A DNA stretch of 64,000 bases from Serendipita indica DSM 11827 (GCA_910890315.1 CAJVGD010000036.1:1-64000); one strand, 5' to 3'. Shown: positions 46,277 through 57,108, counted from the stretch's first letter. The notes: a model not told the origin generated them from the sequence alone. Program-made: numbers and translations.

Positions 46277-49033
46277 TTATTTTATGATACGTACTACCCC
46301 ATCCGACACGCTTAGTCCCACTGGTTGCTTCTGGCGCTCCGAGCGACGCAGACTGTCAGGATCGGGAGGGTCAAGTTTCCGTTTCTTCCTCAGCGGTTTG
46401 CCAGAACTTGTGTCCGGGTTCTTTGCACGTCCGAGATGATATTTTGACTTGTTGAGAGCTTGTGGCCGATCTGTAGCTATTGTTCTGTCAGGCATGCCAC
46501 GAAAATATAAGGGACAAATACCTTGTTCAGTTGGAGGTGGAACCTTAGTCGACGGAGGTAACCCACGAAGTTCAGCAAGGGGGCCCTGAGAGACATTCCG
46601 AGGCTGCAAATCAGAGGACTGAGATGGCCCTGGGACTTGTAAGTATGGATGGATCGGCCCTGACTGCACAACTACGAGACAAGATGGTGAGATCATGCTA
46701 AAATGAGGCCACAACGCACCAAAATCATCAATCAAAGATGGTCGAGGGGTGTCTGCCAGTGGTAGCGGCGGCCAAGTGGGCGACTCTGTCAAGAAAAGAG
46801 GTGTTTTCAGAGAAGACGGCTCCTCTGAATTGAGATTTGGGCGCGTTTCATTGTCGCTGTTGTCCACTTCATGTGGTGTGAGATTGGCGAACACAATCCA
46901 GCAGTGACGCACCATTACCAAACTGCTTAATCGCGAGATTCTTGAGGGTTTGCTTGAAGATCATACCATGTTCCCATGTTTCATTGCCGCCATCCTGAAT
47001 GTCAGCAAACCAAGTGAGCCACGCGTCAACAACCTGCTTGCTAGGGCAACTCGTCTTATAAAAAGGAAGTTCGGGAGGTAAAATCTTTCCCGCTTCATCT
47101 TTTATCTTTGGAAAGTAGTCGGAGTATGCAATCTGCGTGAGATGGCGCGAAATTCTCTTCCATGGTATTGTCGGAGCCTCAAGCTTGCCATCCTTCATCA
47201 TTGGACGCATTGCGTCTCGGCGACTTGCTAGAATACAACATGAGGTACATTTCGACTATCCAACTGTTCACTCACCGTAACGATCTGAGATGAGAAAGCG
47301 CAGGATTGTGCGTCCCAGGTGAAGATTTGGATACCTGGGCATACCTGGACGTATGTTCTCGATGATTCTGACTCCCTCGCGCTCTCCAATCGAGGTGAAA
47401 TCCCCCTCCTTGCTTGTGAAGACCGTTGTGTGGGGAGCGTGACGATCCTCCTGTGGATTGACCTGAGTTTCAACTGCCTTCTTCGACGCCTTCTCCCGAG
47501 GCCTCTTTTTTTCTGCAATCAACTCGCGCTCAATCGCATCTACAAGCCATTAGAGCAATTATTGTCTCTCGCCAAACGTACTCATGTCCTCCTTTGCCTG
47601 GTCTTGATACAATTGGTTTGCATATCCTTGGAAGCTTGCGTTTACTAGACGCCAGACTCGCGGGTCAGCCTTGGATTGCCAGTCCACCCAAGACGGTGCA
47701 CCATCAGGCTGAATAGCAATCCTATGATATTAAATATCAGTAGATATTTATGGTTCGAAATGCAAGTCTTACATCTTTGCTTCAGGAGGCCCGCCGTTGG
47801 CATCCGGGATCCAAATGACAGCGAGAGATGGCCAGTTGAAAGCCGAGTATGTATCGCGAACAAGCGAATGCCATTCACTGTTGACGAGATCGCGCTTATG
47901 CCTTACAAAGTCAGAATGATCAATAACAAAACGAGTCACTTACTGAGGTGTCATTAGTACAAATGTCTTCTCAATTTGCGAGAAGAGGGTCGTAAAATTC
48001 TCCCATGCCTTGATTTGCGATCCGTCCAATGGAAATTGCTCCTTCTGCTTCATTCTGCGGGCAATAATAGAGCGGATCTCGTCCGTCACTTCATCTCTGT
48101 ACTTCTGCGCCACGTAGTTGATTTTCTGTGCGTTATTTCCTGCATGAAAATCTTTCCACAGCACCTGGGCACTTCGCTTTGGAGGGGCGAATGTATTTTG
48201 ACGTCGCGAGAAGTCCACACGATGACGACGGGTGATGATATGAATACCGGTTGGATTCTCAAACCCGCTGGGATCGCTTTTGTTGGTGTCGCTACCAGCA
48301 TTGCTGTCGGAGTCAGTCTGTGCATCCTGATCCTGCAAGTCTTCGGCGCTACGAGGGTCAAACCATTGCTCCTCATCCTCTGACGAATCCGTGTTGCGGT
48401 CACTGGCGGCGGCCCCGTATGATGTGGGAGGCGAATTGAGACGTTGCAAGTGCCCGCCAGGAGGATGAGCATCGCTAGACATTGGAAGGGGGTTATGTTC
48501 GCGTTCGTGAGGGTCGTGCGTTTGGGCGACTCTGGTCTCCTGACCGGGGTGGTGATGGGCAAGTGGTGAAGGGATACCCAAACTGGTGCTACCATGTCCC
48601 TCGTAGTATTCAACCTGGCGGTACCCAGCGGAGATACCTCCTACTGATTGGGGGAGTGTTGGGTAAGGATCTTCGTGATAATATCCAGCAGCGGTAGGAT
48701 CGGCGGGAGTGGGCTGGGTAGACAACGTGGTATGGAGATTGTGGTAATGGTGGCCCGAAGTACCGGTGCTCTGCAAATTATGTGCTTGAGCGGTGGAGTA
48801 CGGCGGATACGACACCTGGGCAGCTTGTGATCCATGCTGCAGGTAAGATTGATGACCATACTGCGTCTGATAGTGATTACTCCACGTTGTCTTGTTAGCA
48901 ATAGCAACCATCTTTTTCATGTTGGTCGTGAGCCATTCAGGAGGAAACCGTCGCAATTACATACCGGCTGGTGGAGTGCTCTATGGTCATTGTAGTACTG
49001 AGACGGGAGTTCTTCATGCACAGATTCGTCCAT
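46277..49033 (-). CDS. Transposon cargo gene 2, large unknown nuclear-type protein
   Basis: About eight exons can be joined without a frame break. Exon 1 starts at ATG 49033 (MDESVHEELPSQYYNDHRAL); exon 2 from 48890 gives a Tyr/His/Gln-rich region (SNHYQTQYGHQSYLQHG), an acidic stretch, then QVLWKDFHAGNNAQKINYVA and WENFTTLFSQIEKTFVLMTP. Later exons: LVNSEWHSLVRDTYSAFNW, PSWVDWQSKADPRVWRLVNA, KEGDFTSIGEREGVRIIEN, YSDYFPKIKDEAGKILPPEL, VDAWLTWFADIQDGG, and a Pro/Ser tail with KPLRKKRKLDPPDPDSLRRS, a likely nuclear signal, ending at 46277. Roughly 780 residues. No known domain recognised. Intact in an element whose transposase is broken; could be an accessory DNA-binding or regulatory protein, but that is inference from context. 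Confidence 0.7.
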
Positions 49034-49313
49034 AGGATTCGGAGGGTACAGTGATATCGTGAACACAGACCAAACTGGCATCGGTCTTAAATATGGGGCC
49101 TTGTATTGACATCGGATACACTAGAAATTATAATAGGAATTTTCCAGATCTGAAGGAGGCTAGTCCCAATTCTGGGTATGCAGAAGAAATGGTACTTGTC
49201 GTGGCATGTCCATGCGTTTGATGTCAAAGCGCCATAACTACATGACAGGTAAATATCTCATGTAGATTTATAGTCTGTCCCACATCATCCGACTTCTCCA
49301 ATCGCTGGGTAAT

Positions 49314-49511
49314 ATGACCAGCAAGCTTCGAGCGCTCTCAGACCCAGAACCAACGACATGCCCAATTTGCATTCGAGTGTTCAGTACAGTCTCAAGCATG
49401 AGAAGACATTTCAAGGCTATTAATCCCTGCTGGCTCAAGAAGGAGTCCAAGAGAGCTACGGCAAAGAAGCAACTGAGGAGTGCAATAAATCATCGATATT
49501 ACATCCGGTGA
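49314..49511 (+). CDS. Small C2HC zinc-finger ORF inside the transposon
   Basis: 65 codons: MTSKLRALSDPEPTTCPICI, then FSTVSSMRRHFKAINPCW and a basic end KKESKRATAKKQLRS. C-x2-C-x12-H-x6-C fits a C2H2-like finger with Cys as the fourth ligand. It may be one exon of a longer gene or an isolated DNA-binding peptide. Located between cargo gene 2 (divergent) and the right inverted repeat. Confidence 0.4.
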   Translation: MTSKLRALSDPEPTTCPICIRVFSTVSSMRRHFKAINPCWLKKESKRATAKKQLRSAINHRYYIR

Positions 49512-49848
49512 GGCTCCTTTGAAAGATTTCCAGCCATTTCTGATGAATAGAATCAGACATCAGGATGTAATTCTGGAGAATCGCTCAAGAAACCCACGTG
49601 CTTAATTCATAGTACGTGGATATAATTCCAACTAGGCTTAATCGCCTTAAAATATTCCATATATCTATAATCTATCGATTAAGCAAGTAATTCGTCTGTG
49701 TTCAATTTTTGTAAACCAACTGGTGGCAAATCTCTACCTGTATTCTTGAGCTCATGACAGGGACACAGTATCGGTTGTGAGTTCCGCCAAAGCAGTCCGT
49801 TAATTTATATATCAGTTGCCAAATGCAATAAATATTTGATTGCGAGGC
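49512..49848. other. KDZ element interior, no gene
   Basis: A/T-rich stretch up to the inner end of the right inverted repeat; nothing recognised. Confidence 0.5.
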
Positions 49849-50984
49849 CCGCTATGGCCCTGAGTGAACTGCGGTAGCAATCATAAATTCTGCCAGGAAT
49901 ATTCGTGAACTCATCAGCAGTTTGCAAAGACGCATGCGAGTTCATTCAAAATGCTAACCAAAGAAGGTAGTGCATACGTCAGCCCCAGACGGCTATCCAG
50001 GAATTCATGGGTCGTTTGTCCACTTCCAAAGTGAATTTCTTCGGTGGCATGGTTTGCCGGTCACCCTGAATTCCCAGAATAGCAGTCATTTATGCCAATC
50101 CCACCGTGCCTATACGTGAATTCATGGGTCGTTTGTCCACTTCCAAGTGAATTTCTTCGGCGCTACACTTTGCCCGCTGTTCTCAATACAAGATTAGCGG
50201 TGATGTATGTCAACTCCACCGTGCCTATATGTGAATTCACGGGTCGTTTGTCCCCTTCCAAGTGAATTTCTTTGGCGCTACACTTTGCCCGCTGTTCTCA
50301 GTACAAGATTGGCGGTCATGTATGTCAACTCCGCCGCAGCTATCCGTGAGTTCATGGGCCGTTTGTCTGACTGTGATCAGCGGCACACTTCACCGGCTTG
50401 CCCTGAATTACCAAAGAAGCATCTGTCTATGTCATGTCCACGATATCTTTCGTGAACTCATGGTCGTTTGTACAATGGCAAGTGAGTTCCTGTGGCCATG
50501 GGCCTCGCCGTACTAGCGTGTGAATTCATTGACCGCTTGTACAACTGCTAGTGAATTCCTTCGGAGATATTGACCTTGCTGTGGACTCACAGGTCGACTT
50601 GGGAGTGAATAATTGCCAAATTCCGCGAGTGCCCCTGAGCCAAGCAAAGGAGCAACAGTCCTGCCGGAATTGCTCGTGAATTCACAAGCTGGTTTGTACA
50701 GTTGCTGGTGAATGCATATGGGGAAAACCTGAACTCAAAGCAGATGAGCAGCACCGGTTGGGTCGTGAGTTCCGCCCCTTGCTTACCGATGTGGGTGTGA
50801 ACTCCTTTCACTAGCGCTGTTGAACTCACAAGATCAAATTAGAATGGAGGCCGAGGCCATACATAACCGAGCTATATACACGGTGCCACTCCTGAACTCA
50901 TTACAGTCTTGCCCCTGTCATCACAGGCAGAACTGCGTACTTTTTCTTAGGGGAAGATCGCAGTTTTGCCTCGTGCCGGACTGC
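49849..50984 (-). repeat. Right terminal inverted repeat
   Basis: Complement of 37729-38862. Differences include one extra G (about 50395) and a substitution four bases from the CAC of the outer end. The same subterminal motif series is present in mirror order, ending with the outermost GTGCCGGACTGC at 50984. Confidence 0.92.
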
Positions 50985-50992
50985 CATAGGTG

Positions 50993-52426
50993 ACAGCTAC
51001 GCAGTCCCCAGCTCGCGAAATAGCCGATTCATAGAGGACAACAGCCAGACTGAACGTTGGGCATTGTCCAACTCTGGTCCAGACTGACTGAGGTACCAGT
51101 AGCATATTCCTCGAGTGAGGGAGAGGGAGAGATTGGGATCCGGCCTGGTGGGGGTTTCTATTCACGGGCAACGTGTCGGAGTCTCCATTCCAGTGTAAGA
51201 AACAGAGCTTGGGAACTCTCCCGGATACGTTGTCAACTGGTTATGGCCGACATCTGACAGACGGCGGTTCTTGGTTGATGATCAAATTATTTGGTCGTCT
51301 GTGGATTCTGTAGAATATAGCGAAATACGAATGCTATCTTGTAATGTGTGGCCTGCGAGTGGCGTGCTTGGTACCCCGAAATTTGGACTTCGCCAGAAGA
51401 TCTAGACATCAACGCGTTCTGGGAGAGAGCTCGGTTGGTCTAGGGGACGCGATATCTTCAGATTCGTACTCTTCTCGTGCAAGAACTCGTCCTCTTCGAC
51501 TCGGCACGTCGCCAACATTGGGATTGGAAATAGCCACAGCGCAGTTTATCGGTACGTTGCGCACCCCCAGCTATCCAAATTATCTCCTGTTATGGACATG
51601 CTGACACTGTATCACGTGTGTAGAGCTACACTCGACGAGCGCAACATTCCTGGCCCCGCCCGTTGCTCAACGCCGATAACAGCAACCGCCAGACGTCACC
51701 ATTTTACATCGCTCTTGTTTATCCACGACTTAGAATCCATCTACACCTTTTCATAATTCACAGGTGAGCTCGTTGTCTCGCTCGCCGCAGCCTCTATGCA
51801 CGTGTTCTCTCGCCATCAACATTGGCATTCGCTTAGTCTTATTACGCTCTCGTCGCCCCATTCAACGTTGGCCACTTTGCTGACATACCACAGATAACAT
51901 GGCAAAGAAAAAGAAGGCAGCAGCAGCGAAGAAAGCTGAGGACGTCCCAACATCCACAGCCCCCACACCCGCCCTCGCATCACCGGCAGTCGAGAAGTCG
52001 CAGGAAGAGGCCTTGGGTGCCCTGATAAGCCAGGTTGACAATGCGGAGACACCAAATCCAGAACCCACTGAAACACCTGCGCCGGCTGAACCAGTCGTCG
52101 AAACTCCTGCTCCAGAGGGTGGAAATGAGGTGGAAGAAGGTGCAGCTGCAACCACAGAACCAGCACAGGAATCTGCAGCAGCAAAGAAGAAAAAGAAGAA
52201 GAAGAAAACGGGTGCTGGTGCTGGTGGAGGCGAGACCAAGGACGACGAGGCGCCTGTGGAGAATGCTGGACAGGAAGAGACAAAGGAGGAACCACCAGCT
52301 GCTCCTCAGCAAACTGAGGAAGAAACGGAAGCTGCGCGTCTCAAAGCTGAGGAGGAGGCAGAGGCCGCTCGCAAAAAGGTTGAAGAGGAGCTTCTCGCAT
52401 CTGCTGCTGAGCCGACTACAACCGCA
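50993..52426 (+). repeat. Direct repeat, right copy (intact gene 5' region)
   Basis: Right-hand partner of 35909-37345, continuous with the complete coiled-coil gene. Eight bases (CATAGGTG) separate it from the transposon end. Confidence 0.95.
51764..51893 (+). promoter_or_regulatory. 5'UTR intron of the coiled-coil gene
   Basis: GTGAGC donor after ATTCACAG and a CCACAG acceptor 5 bp upstream of ATAACATGGC, the start codon context. The same intron is at 36680-36809 in the truncated copy. Inferred from splice signals only. Confidence 0.6.
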
Positions 52427-55400
52427 GCCAAGAAGAAGAAGAAAAAGGGCAAAGCTGCTACGCCGGCCGTCGAGAGTCAAGTCCAGTCGGCCGTCATGTC
52501 ACCCACCGACGAGAACCCACCTGGAGTTGATGAAGGTCAAGGTTATTTCGCTGGTGGCACCACTCAACAAGAACCCGAATCTGCCCCTCAGCCGGAGCCA
52601 ACAGTCCAGCAAGACTCTGTCACCCACGATGCACCTCCAAAGTCTCCAGCTCGCTCGACTCGTGGCCTGGATCCGACTTCACCAACAAACGATACATTTC
52701 TCAACGCTGGGAATACTGCTGCACCTCGCTCTCCTCTGCGTTCCCCAATCAAGGACGCCTTTGCGGACTCGACAGACGCACCACCTATAGCTCCTCGCTC
52801 TCCGCTCCGCTCACCGGCACCATTAAATCCTGAGCACGCTCCTCCAAAATCTCCACTTCGATCGCCGCTCAAAGATACCTTTTTAAACTCTGGAGACGCT
52901 CCACCTCACTCACCTGCGCGTTCGCCACAAAGATCGCCTCGTCCACTTCCCCAAGCACCGCTCCCGCCCTCTAGTCCACGTATTCCGCCTCTTCAAACTT
53001 CAATGCAGTCCCCTGAGAGGGGTCCTGGACACCCAACCCAAGGGCCTCCTTCGCCCGTCAACCGGCGAGAGCCTCAGCCGTCTCATGGATTTGGCTCGCC
53101 AGCTACGCCGCGCGACAACAACCAATCACCCCGTGGATTCGACTCTAATCCTCGAGGGAACTCGCCAGTCAGACAACGTGGGCCTCCTCAACAAGGGCTC
53201 GGTGGGACGGGTGCTTGGGGAGCGTCGCCGGCCAGACAACGCGAACCTCCTCAGCAGAATCGTGGCTTTGGGTCGAGTGGGTTCGGAAACGATTCTCGTG
53301 GTGGAGGAGGTGGATTGGGCTGGGGATTTAGCTCTCAGCCAAAGCCGGCGCCGGCGCCTCCACAACAGACCAATTCTGGTGGGTTTGGCTTGGGTGGGTG
53401 GCTTGGAAGCGCGGCGACGTCTCTCTTTGGCGGATTTGGCGGCAATTCCCCTCCGCCCCCTGAGCCAAAGACTGGATTTGGCTTCGGTAGTTTGGGCGGT
53501 TCGCAACAGGGCGCACGAACACAGTCTAAACGTACATCGTTTGACAATTATGAAGACCCGTTCAGGACACCCAGTCGGTTTGAGGACCCATACAAACAAC
53601 CTCAGCAGTGGGAGGATCCATTCGCCAAACGAGGTGGACGTAATGCTCGGGAACAGCAGCACGTCTCTCCAACGTCTCCTACGGACCGGAGGACTGGATT
53701 CGGTAGTCTTGCCAACGCTCAACCCCTCTCAGCTGCAACGCCGACCCGTGTCGAACCAGAGCCAGAGCCAAAGCCAATCGTAGCACCTCAACCTGAACCT
53801 ATAACGGTTGCGCCGGTGGCTCCAGCTGAGCCTCCTGCGTTCACTGTTACAGAAGATCCGCACAAAGAGGGCGGACATGCCGCTACCGAGCAGCCCAAGT
53901 TTGACGCTTGGTTCGACCCTCCACCACCGGAAGATGAGGAAGAGGTCGCCGTTGCCGAAAAATTCTTGGGAGAGCAGCTCGACCCGAGTTTCCGTCGAGA
54001 CAATGTCGATTTCCAAGAGGTTGGCTTGGACGGTGGAGATGCTGCCATGGAACTTGGAAGAACGCCCATGAAAGCTGCGGCGGTCGAATTGCCCAAGTCG
54101 CCCTTCATCGGTGGTGGTGCCAAAATTGACGAAGTGGACCCTTGGGCGACACCAAAGAGTACAGCAGGTGTGGCGTTGCCAAAATCGCCGTACCTTGGTG
54201 CAGGAACGATTGACGGTGCACCACGATCGCCTGCCCATGTAGCAAACGATCTCGAAGGTCCACCAAAGTCTCCTCGTATTGCGCCGAGTCGGGCTCGTAC
54301 CCCACTTCCCGAGATTCCAATGACTGCGGAGATTGTAGACCGACCCAAGACGCCTGTCGTGGTTGATGATCCACCGCCACCGCCAGCAGCAGAACCCGTC
54401 GCTCCAGAGCCTCAAACGCCAGTCGAGCCTCTTGAAGAGGCGTCGAAGCCCGGTGCCAAAAAGAAGAAGAAGAAAAAGGGTGCCAAAGCCAAGGAGGAAA
54501 CATTTTTGTCTCCCGAGACCCCAGCTGGAGAGGATGAGGAGAAGACGCTCATGCAAGAGCGCGCCGAGCTCGAAAAGAAGAAAAAGGAGGAAGAGGAGCG
54601 TGCCGAGGCGGAACGTATCGCCGCTGAGGAGAAGGCTGCTGAGGAGCGTCGTCTTGAGGAAGAGCGTCTCGAACAGGAGAGAATTGCAGAGGAACTTGCT
54701 GCTGAAGAAGCACGGCTCAAGGCTGAAGAGGAGGAAAGAATCCGACTTGCTGAAGAAGAGGCTCGTCTCGAGGCGGAACGCGTAGCAGAAGAGGAAGCAC
54801 GTATCGCTCGCGAGAAACTTCAGGAGGAGCAAGCCCGTGCCGCTGCACGAGAAGCTGCCATGATCGCTGCCGTCGAGGCTCGTCGCGCCGCCGAAGCCGA
54901 AAAGGAAAGATTGGCCAAGGAGGCTGCTGAAGAGGCAGAACGGCTCGAAAAGGAGCGCATCGAAAAGGAGGAAGAAGCTCGACGTGCTGCAGAGGAGGCG
55001 GAACGGCTTCGGAGAGAAAAGGAGGAAGAGGAAGAGAGGAATAGGAAAGAAAAGGAAGAAGAGGAGAAACGTCGCGCGAAGCAAGAGGCTGCGATGATCG
55101 CAGCTATTGAAGCACGTAGAGAAGCCGAGGCTGCAAAGGCACGCGAGTTGGCAGAGGCCGCAGAAGAGGCGGAAAGGGCACGCATTGCAGAGGAAGAGGC
55201 TCGAGCGGCGAGAGAGGCCAAAGAAAAGGAGGAACAAGAGGAAAGAGAGCGTGAAGCTGCGATGAAGGCGCGACGGCAAGCGTTGGCAGCCGCTGCGTCG
55301 TTTGCGGCTATCGAGGCCAAACGCGCGGCAGATGAGAGAAAACGCCTCGAAGAGGAACGCAAACGGTTGGAAGAAGAAAGGATTCGTGCAGAAGAGGAGG

Positions 55401-56782
55401 AGAAACTCCGCGCAGCAGAGGAAGAACGTCGTTTGGCACACGAGCGCGAGGTTGAAGCAGAGTTGGCTCGCATCGAGGCGGAGCGTATCGCCGAGGAGGA
55501 GCGTATCGAAGCCGAACGTCTCGCTGAAGAAGAGAGATTGCGCATCGAACGCGAGGAGGCAGAGGCTAGACAGGCAGAAGAGGATCGACTGGCATTCGAG
55601 GCCGCAGAAGAGGAAGCACGCAGGCTTGTCGCCGAGGCCACTGCAAAGATTGAAGAGGAGAGAAGATTGCAAGAGGAAGCAGAGGCGGAGGAGAAGCGAC
55701 AGGAAGAGGCCAGACTCAAGGCCAATGCAGAGGCCGAAAAGCAGCGGAAGAGCGAAAAGAAGAAGAAACGCAAGCAGGGCAAGGACGATGCTGCTGCACG
55801 GCTGGAAAAGGAGCGCAAGGATCGCGAGGAAGCGGAGCAACGCGAGCGTGAAGAACGCGAGGAGCAGGAGAGACTCGCCCTCTTGGAGGCCCAGAGACTC
55901 GAGGCGGAGAACCAAGAGATGGAACGTATCGCTCGCGAGCTGGAAATTGCCCGATTGGAAAGAGAGCGTATCGCGCGCGAAGAGGAAATCCGCCGTCTCC
56001 AAGAAGCCGAGGCTGCACGTTTGGAGCAAGAGCGACTCGAGCAAGAGAGAATCCGGCTTGAGGAAGAAAAGGCCGAACGAGAGCGCCAGGAGGCTGAGCT
56101 CGAAGCCCAGCGCATCGAAAATGAGCGTCTGGAGCGTCTCCGCATCGAGGAAGAGCGGCGTCTAGAGTTGGCACGCTTGGAACAAGAGAGACTGGAGGAA
56201 GAAGCCAGAAGACACGCCGAGCGCGAGAAACAGCGATTGGCCGACGAGGCGCGCGAGTTGGCTGCCAAACTCGAAGCTGAACGAATCCGGCAGGAAGAGG
56301 AGAGACGCGAGGCCGAGAGACTGGCACAGCTGGAGAAGGAGCGCGCGGAGCAAGCGGCGGCACAGGCTTCCACCAACGAGCGCGAGATTACTTCCAAGGA
56401 TCTTGAAGACCGCTTCGCTACTCTGCGGTTATCACGTATTCGCAAGACGGACTTGTGGCTGAAGATGCCGGAACCGGATCAGGCGGAGAGTGATGCGCCC
56501 AGCGCGCCTTCAAGTCCTCGGTCTGGTGCGAGCATGAGTCCAGTTTCGAGTGATTTGGACGAGGCGAGCGACTTGGGCCAGCCGCCGGATAGCCCTCGCT
56601 TTGACCCAGACTCGCCACTTCCAACGCGCAAGATTGTGTATCCAGTTGGGGATCTGAGGCAGCTCAAGGACTTTGGCATGAATTCGACGCGGTCAATTGC
56701 GAGTAGCGTCGCTCCAGTCGCACCGTCAAGTCCGCCCCGTCAGGCAACACCCTTGTTGTTGATGAATGGGACGAAGCGATGA
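51899..56782 (+). CDS. 1627-residue disordered and coiled-coil protein
   Basis: Single uninterrupted frame. Order of regions: Lys run and Ala/Pro/Glu-rich N-terminus (1-180) with a second KKKKKKGK patch; repeated RSP/KSP units (about 240-350, e.g. APRSPLRSPIKDAF); Gly/Phe/Pro-rich segment (400-560, e.g. FGFGSLGGSQQGA); KSP repeats again (740-810, LPKSPYLGAGTID); then from about 880 to 1500 a nearly pure Glu/Arg/Ala/Lys coiled coil (trichohyalin-like); and a Ser/Pro-rich end with DLEDRFATLRLSRIRKTD. No enzyme domain. A structural or scaffolding role, possibly regulated by proline-directed kinases at the many SP sites, is inference. The long frames on the opposite strand here are mirror images of the biased codons. 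Confidence 0.85.
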   Translation: MAKKKKAAAAKKAEDVPTSTAPTPALASPAVEKSQEEALGALISQVDNAETPNPEPTETPAPAEPVVETPAPEGGNEVEEGAAATTEPAQESAAAKKKKKKKKTGAGAGGGETKDDEAPVENAGQEETKEEPPAAPQQTEEETEAARLKAEEEAEAARKKVEEELLASAAEPTTTAAKKKKKKGKAATPAVESQVQSAVMSPTDENPPGVDEGQGYFAGGTTQQEPESAPQPEPTVQQDSVTHDAPPKSPARSTRGLDPTSPTNDTFLNAGNTAAPRSPLRSPIKDAFADSTDAPPIAPRSPLRSPAPLNPEHAPPKSPLRSPLKDTFLNSGDAPPHSPARSPQRSPRPLPQAPLPPSSPRIPPLQTSMQSPERGPGHPTQGPPSPVNRREPQPSHGFGSPATPRDNNQSPRGFDSNPRGNSPVRQRGPPQQGLGGTGAWGASPARQREPPQQNRGFGSSGFGNDSRGGGGGLGWGFSSQPKPAPAPPQQTNSGGFGLGGWLGSAATSLFGGFGGNSPPPPEPKTGFGFGSLGGSQQGARTQSKRTSFDNYEDPFRTPSRFEDPYKQPQQWEDPFAKRGGRNAREQQHVSPTSPTDRRTGFGSLANAQPLSAATPTRVEPEPEPKPIVAPQPEPITVAPVAPAEPPAFTVTEDPHKEGGHAATEQPKFDAWFDPPPPEDEEEVAVAEKFLGEQLDPSFRRDNVDFQEVGLDGGDAAMELGRTPMKAAAVELPKSPFIGGGAKIDEVDPWATPKSTAGVALPKSPYLGAGTIDGAPRSPAHVANDLEGPPKSPRIAPSRARTPLPEIPMTAEIVDRPKTPVVVDDPPPPPAAEPVAPEPQTPVEPLEEASKPGAKKKKKKKGAKAKEETFLSPETPAGEDEEKTLMQERAELEKKKKEEEERAEAERIAAEEKAAEERRLEEERLEQERIAEELAAEEARLKAEEEERIRLAEEEARLEAERVAEEEARIAREKLQEEQARAAAREAAMIAAVEARRAAEAEKERLAKEAAEEAERLEKERIEKEEEARRAAEEAERLRREKEEEEERNRKEKEEEEKRRAKQEAAMIAAIEARREAEAAKARELAEAAEEAERARIAEEEARAAREAKEKEEQEEREREAAMKARRQALAAAASFAAIEAKRAADERKRLEEERKRLEEERIRAEEEEKLRAAEEERRLAHEREVEAELARIEAERIAEEERIEAERLAEEERLRIEREEAEARQAEEDRLAFEAAEEEARRLVAEATAKIEEERRLQEEAEAEEKRQEEARLKANAEAEKQRKSEKKKKRKQGKDDAAARLEKERKDREEAEQREREEREEQERLALLEAQRLEAENQEMERIARELEIARLERERIAREEEIRRLQEAEAARLEQERLEQERIRLEEEKAERERQEAELEAQRIENERLERLRIEEERRLELARLEQERLEEEARRHAEREKQRLADEARELAAKLEAERIRQEEERREAERLAQLEKERAEQAAAQASTNEREITSKDLEDRFATLRLSRIRKTDLWLKMPEPDQAESDAPSAPSSPRSGASMSPVSSDLDEASDLGQPPDSPRFDPDSPLPTRKIVYPVGDLRQLKDFGMNSTRSIASSVAPVAPSSPPRQATPLLLMNGTKR

Positions 56783-57108
56783 CTGAGGGTATGTGCCATT
56801 GATACAATGTCGATCATTGCTGACGAGTTGGGTAGACGACGGGATTTTGACGTGGACGCTCTGAGCTTGTGCATTGCTTTCATTTATTGAACTATGGCTG
56901 TGTATGATTACTTGCATTCTATGACTTGGTTCCCTGTTGAGCTCTTTGATGAACCTCGACCACTTGATCGTGTCGCGAATCTTGAGTTCAAACATGGGCC
57001 ATGAATAGCTCGTTTATCGCCATCACATCGATTCTGATCGTCTTTGTGTGCTGACATGGTCAGGCGGTGCCTCTGACTCTTGGCTCCCTACGCCTCCGAG
57101 AGGGACTG
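56783..57108. other. Intergenic; includes upstream part of the duplicated GTPase unit
   Basis: The segment from about 56870 (TCATTTATTGAACTATGGCTGTGTATGATTAC region) recurs in altered form near 60735 and, in part, near 62200, marking the start of the duplicated units. Confidence 0.6.

Larger units (their letters stand above)
37729..50984 (+). mobile_element. KDZ-superfamily DNA transposon, about 13.3 kb, with nested Tc1-like element
   Basis: Bounded by inverted repeats of about 1.13 kb (37729-38862 and 49849-50984) whose outermost bases read GCAGTC[A/C]GGCACGAGG. Inside, plus strand: small unknown gene, CxC2-KDZ transposase gene; minus strand: HSP70 fragment and a multi-exon unknown gene; plus: a C2HC-finger ORF. 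A Tc1-like element sits in the transposase. No target-site duplication is evident: the 8 bp outside are CAGCAGGT (left) and CATAGGTG (right). The repeats differ by only a few bases and one G, so insertion or last gene conversion is recent. The transposase is interrupted, so this copy is not autonomous as it stands. Confidence 0.88.

Noticed and set aside
37721-50992. Possible AGGTG target-site duplication at the KDZ ends
   Set aside because: AGGTG occurs near both ends but at different distances from the inverted repeats, and the left flank is rearranged.
53729-56445. Very long minus-strand frames (771 and 541 codons) opposite the coiled-coil gene
   Set aside because: They are mirror products of the GAG/GCC/CGN-biased codons on the plus strand, consist of Ser/Leu/Phe-rich low complexity, and have no domain.
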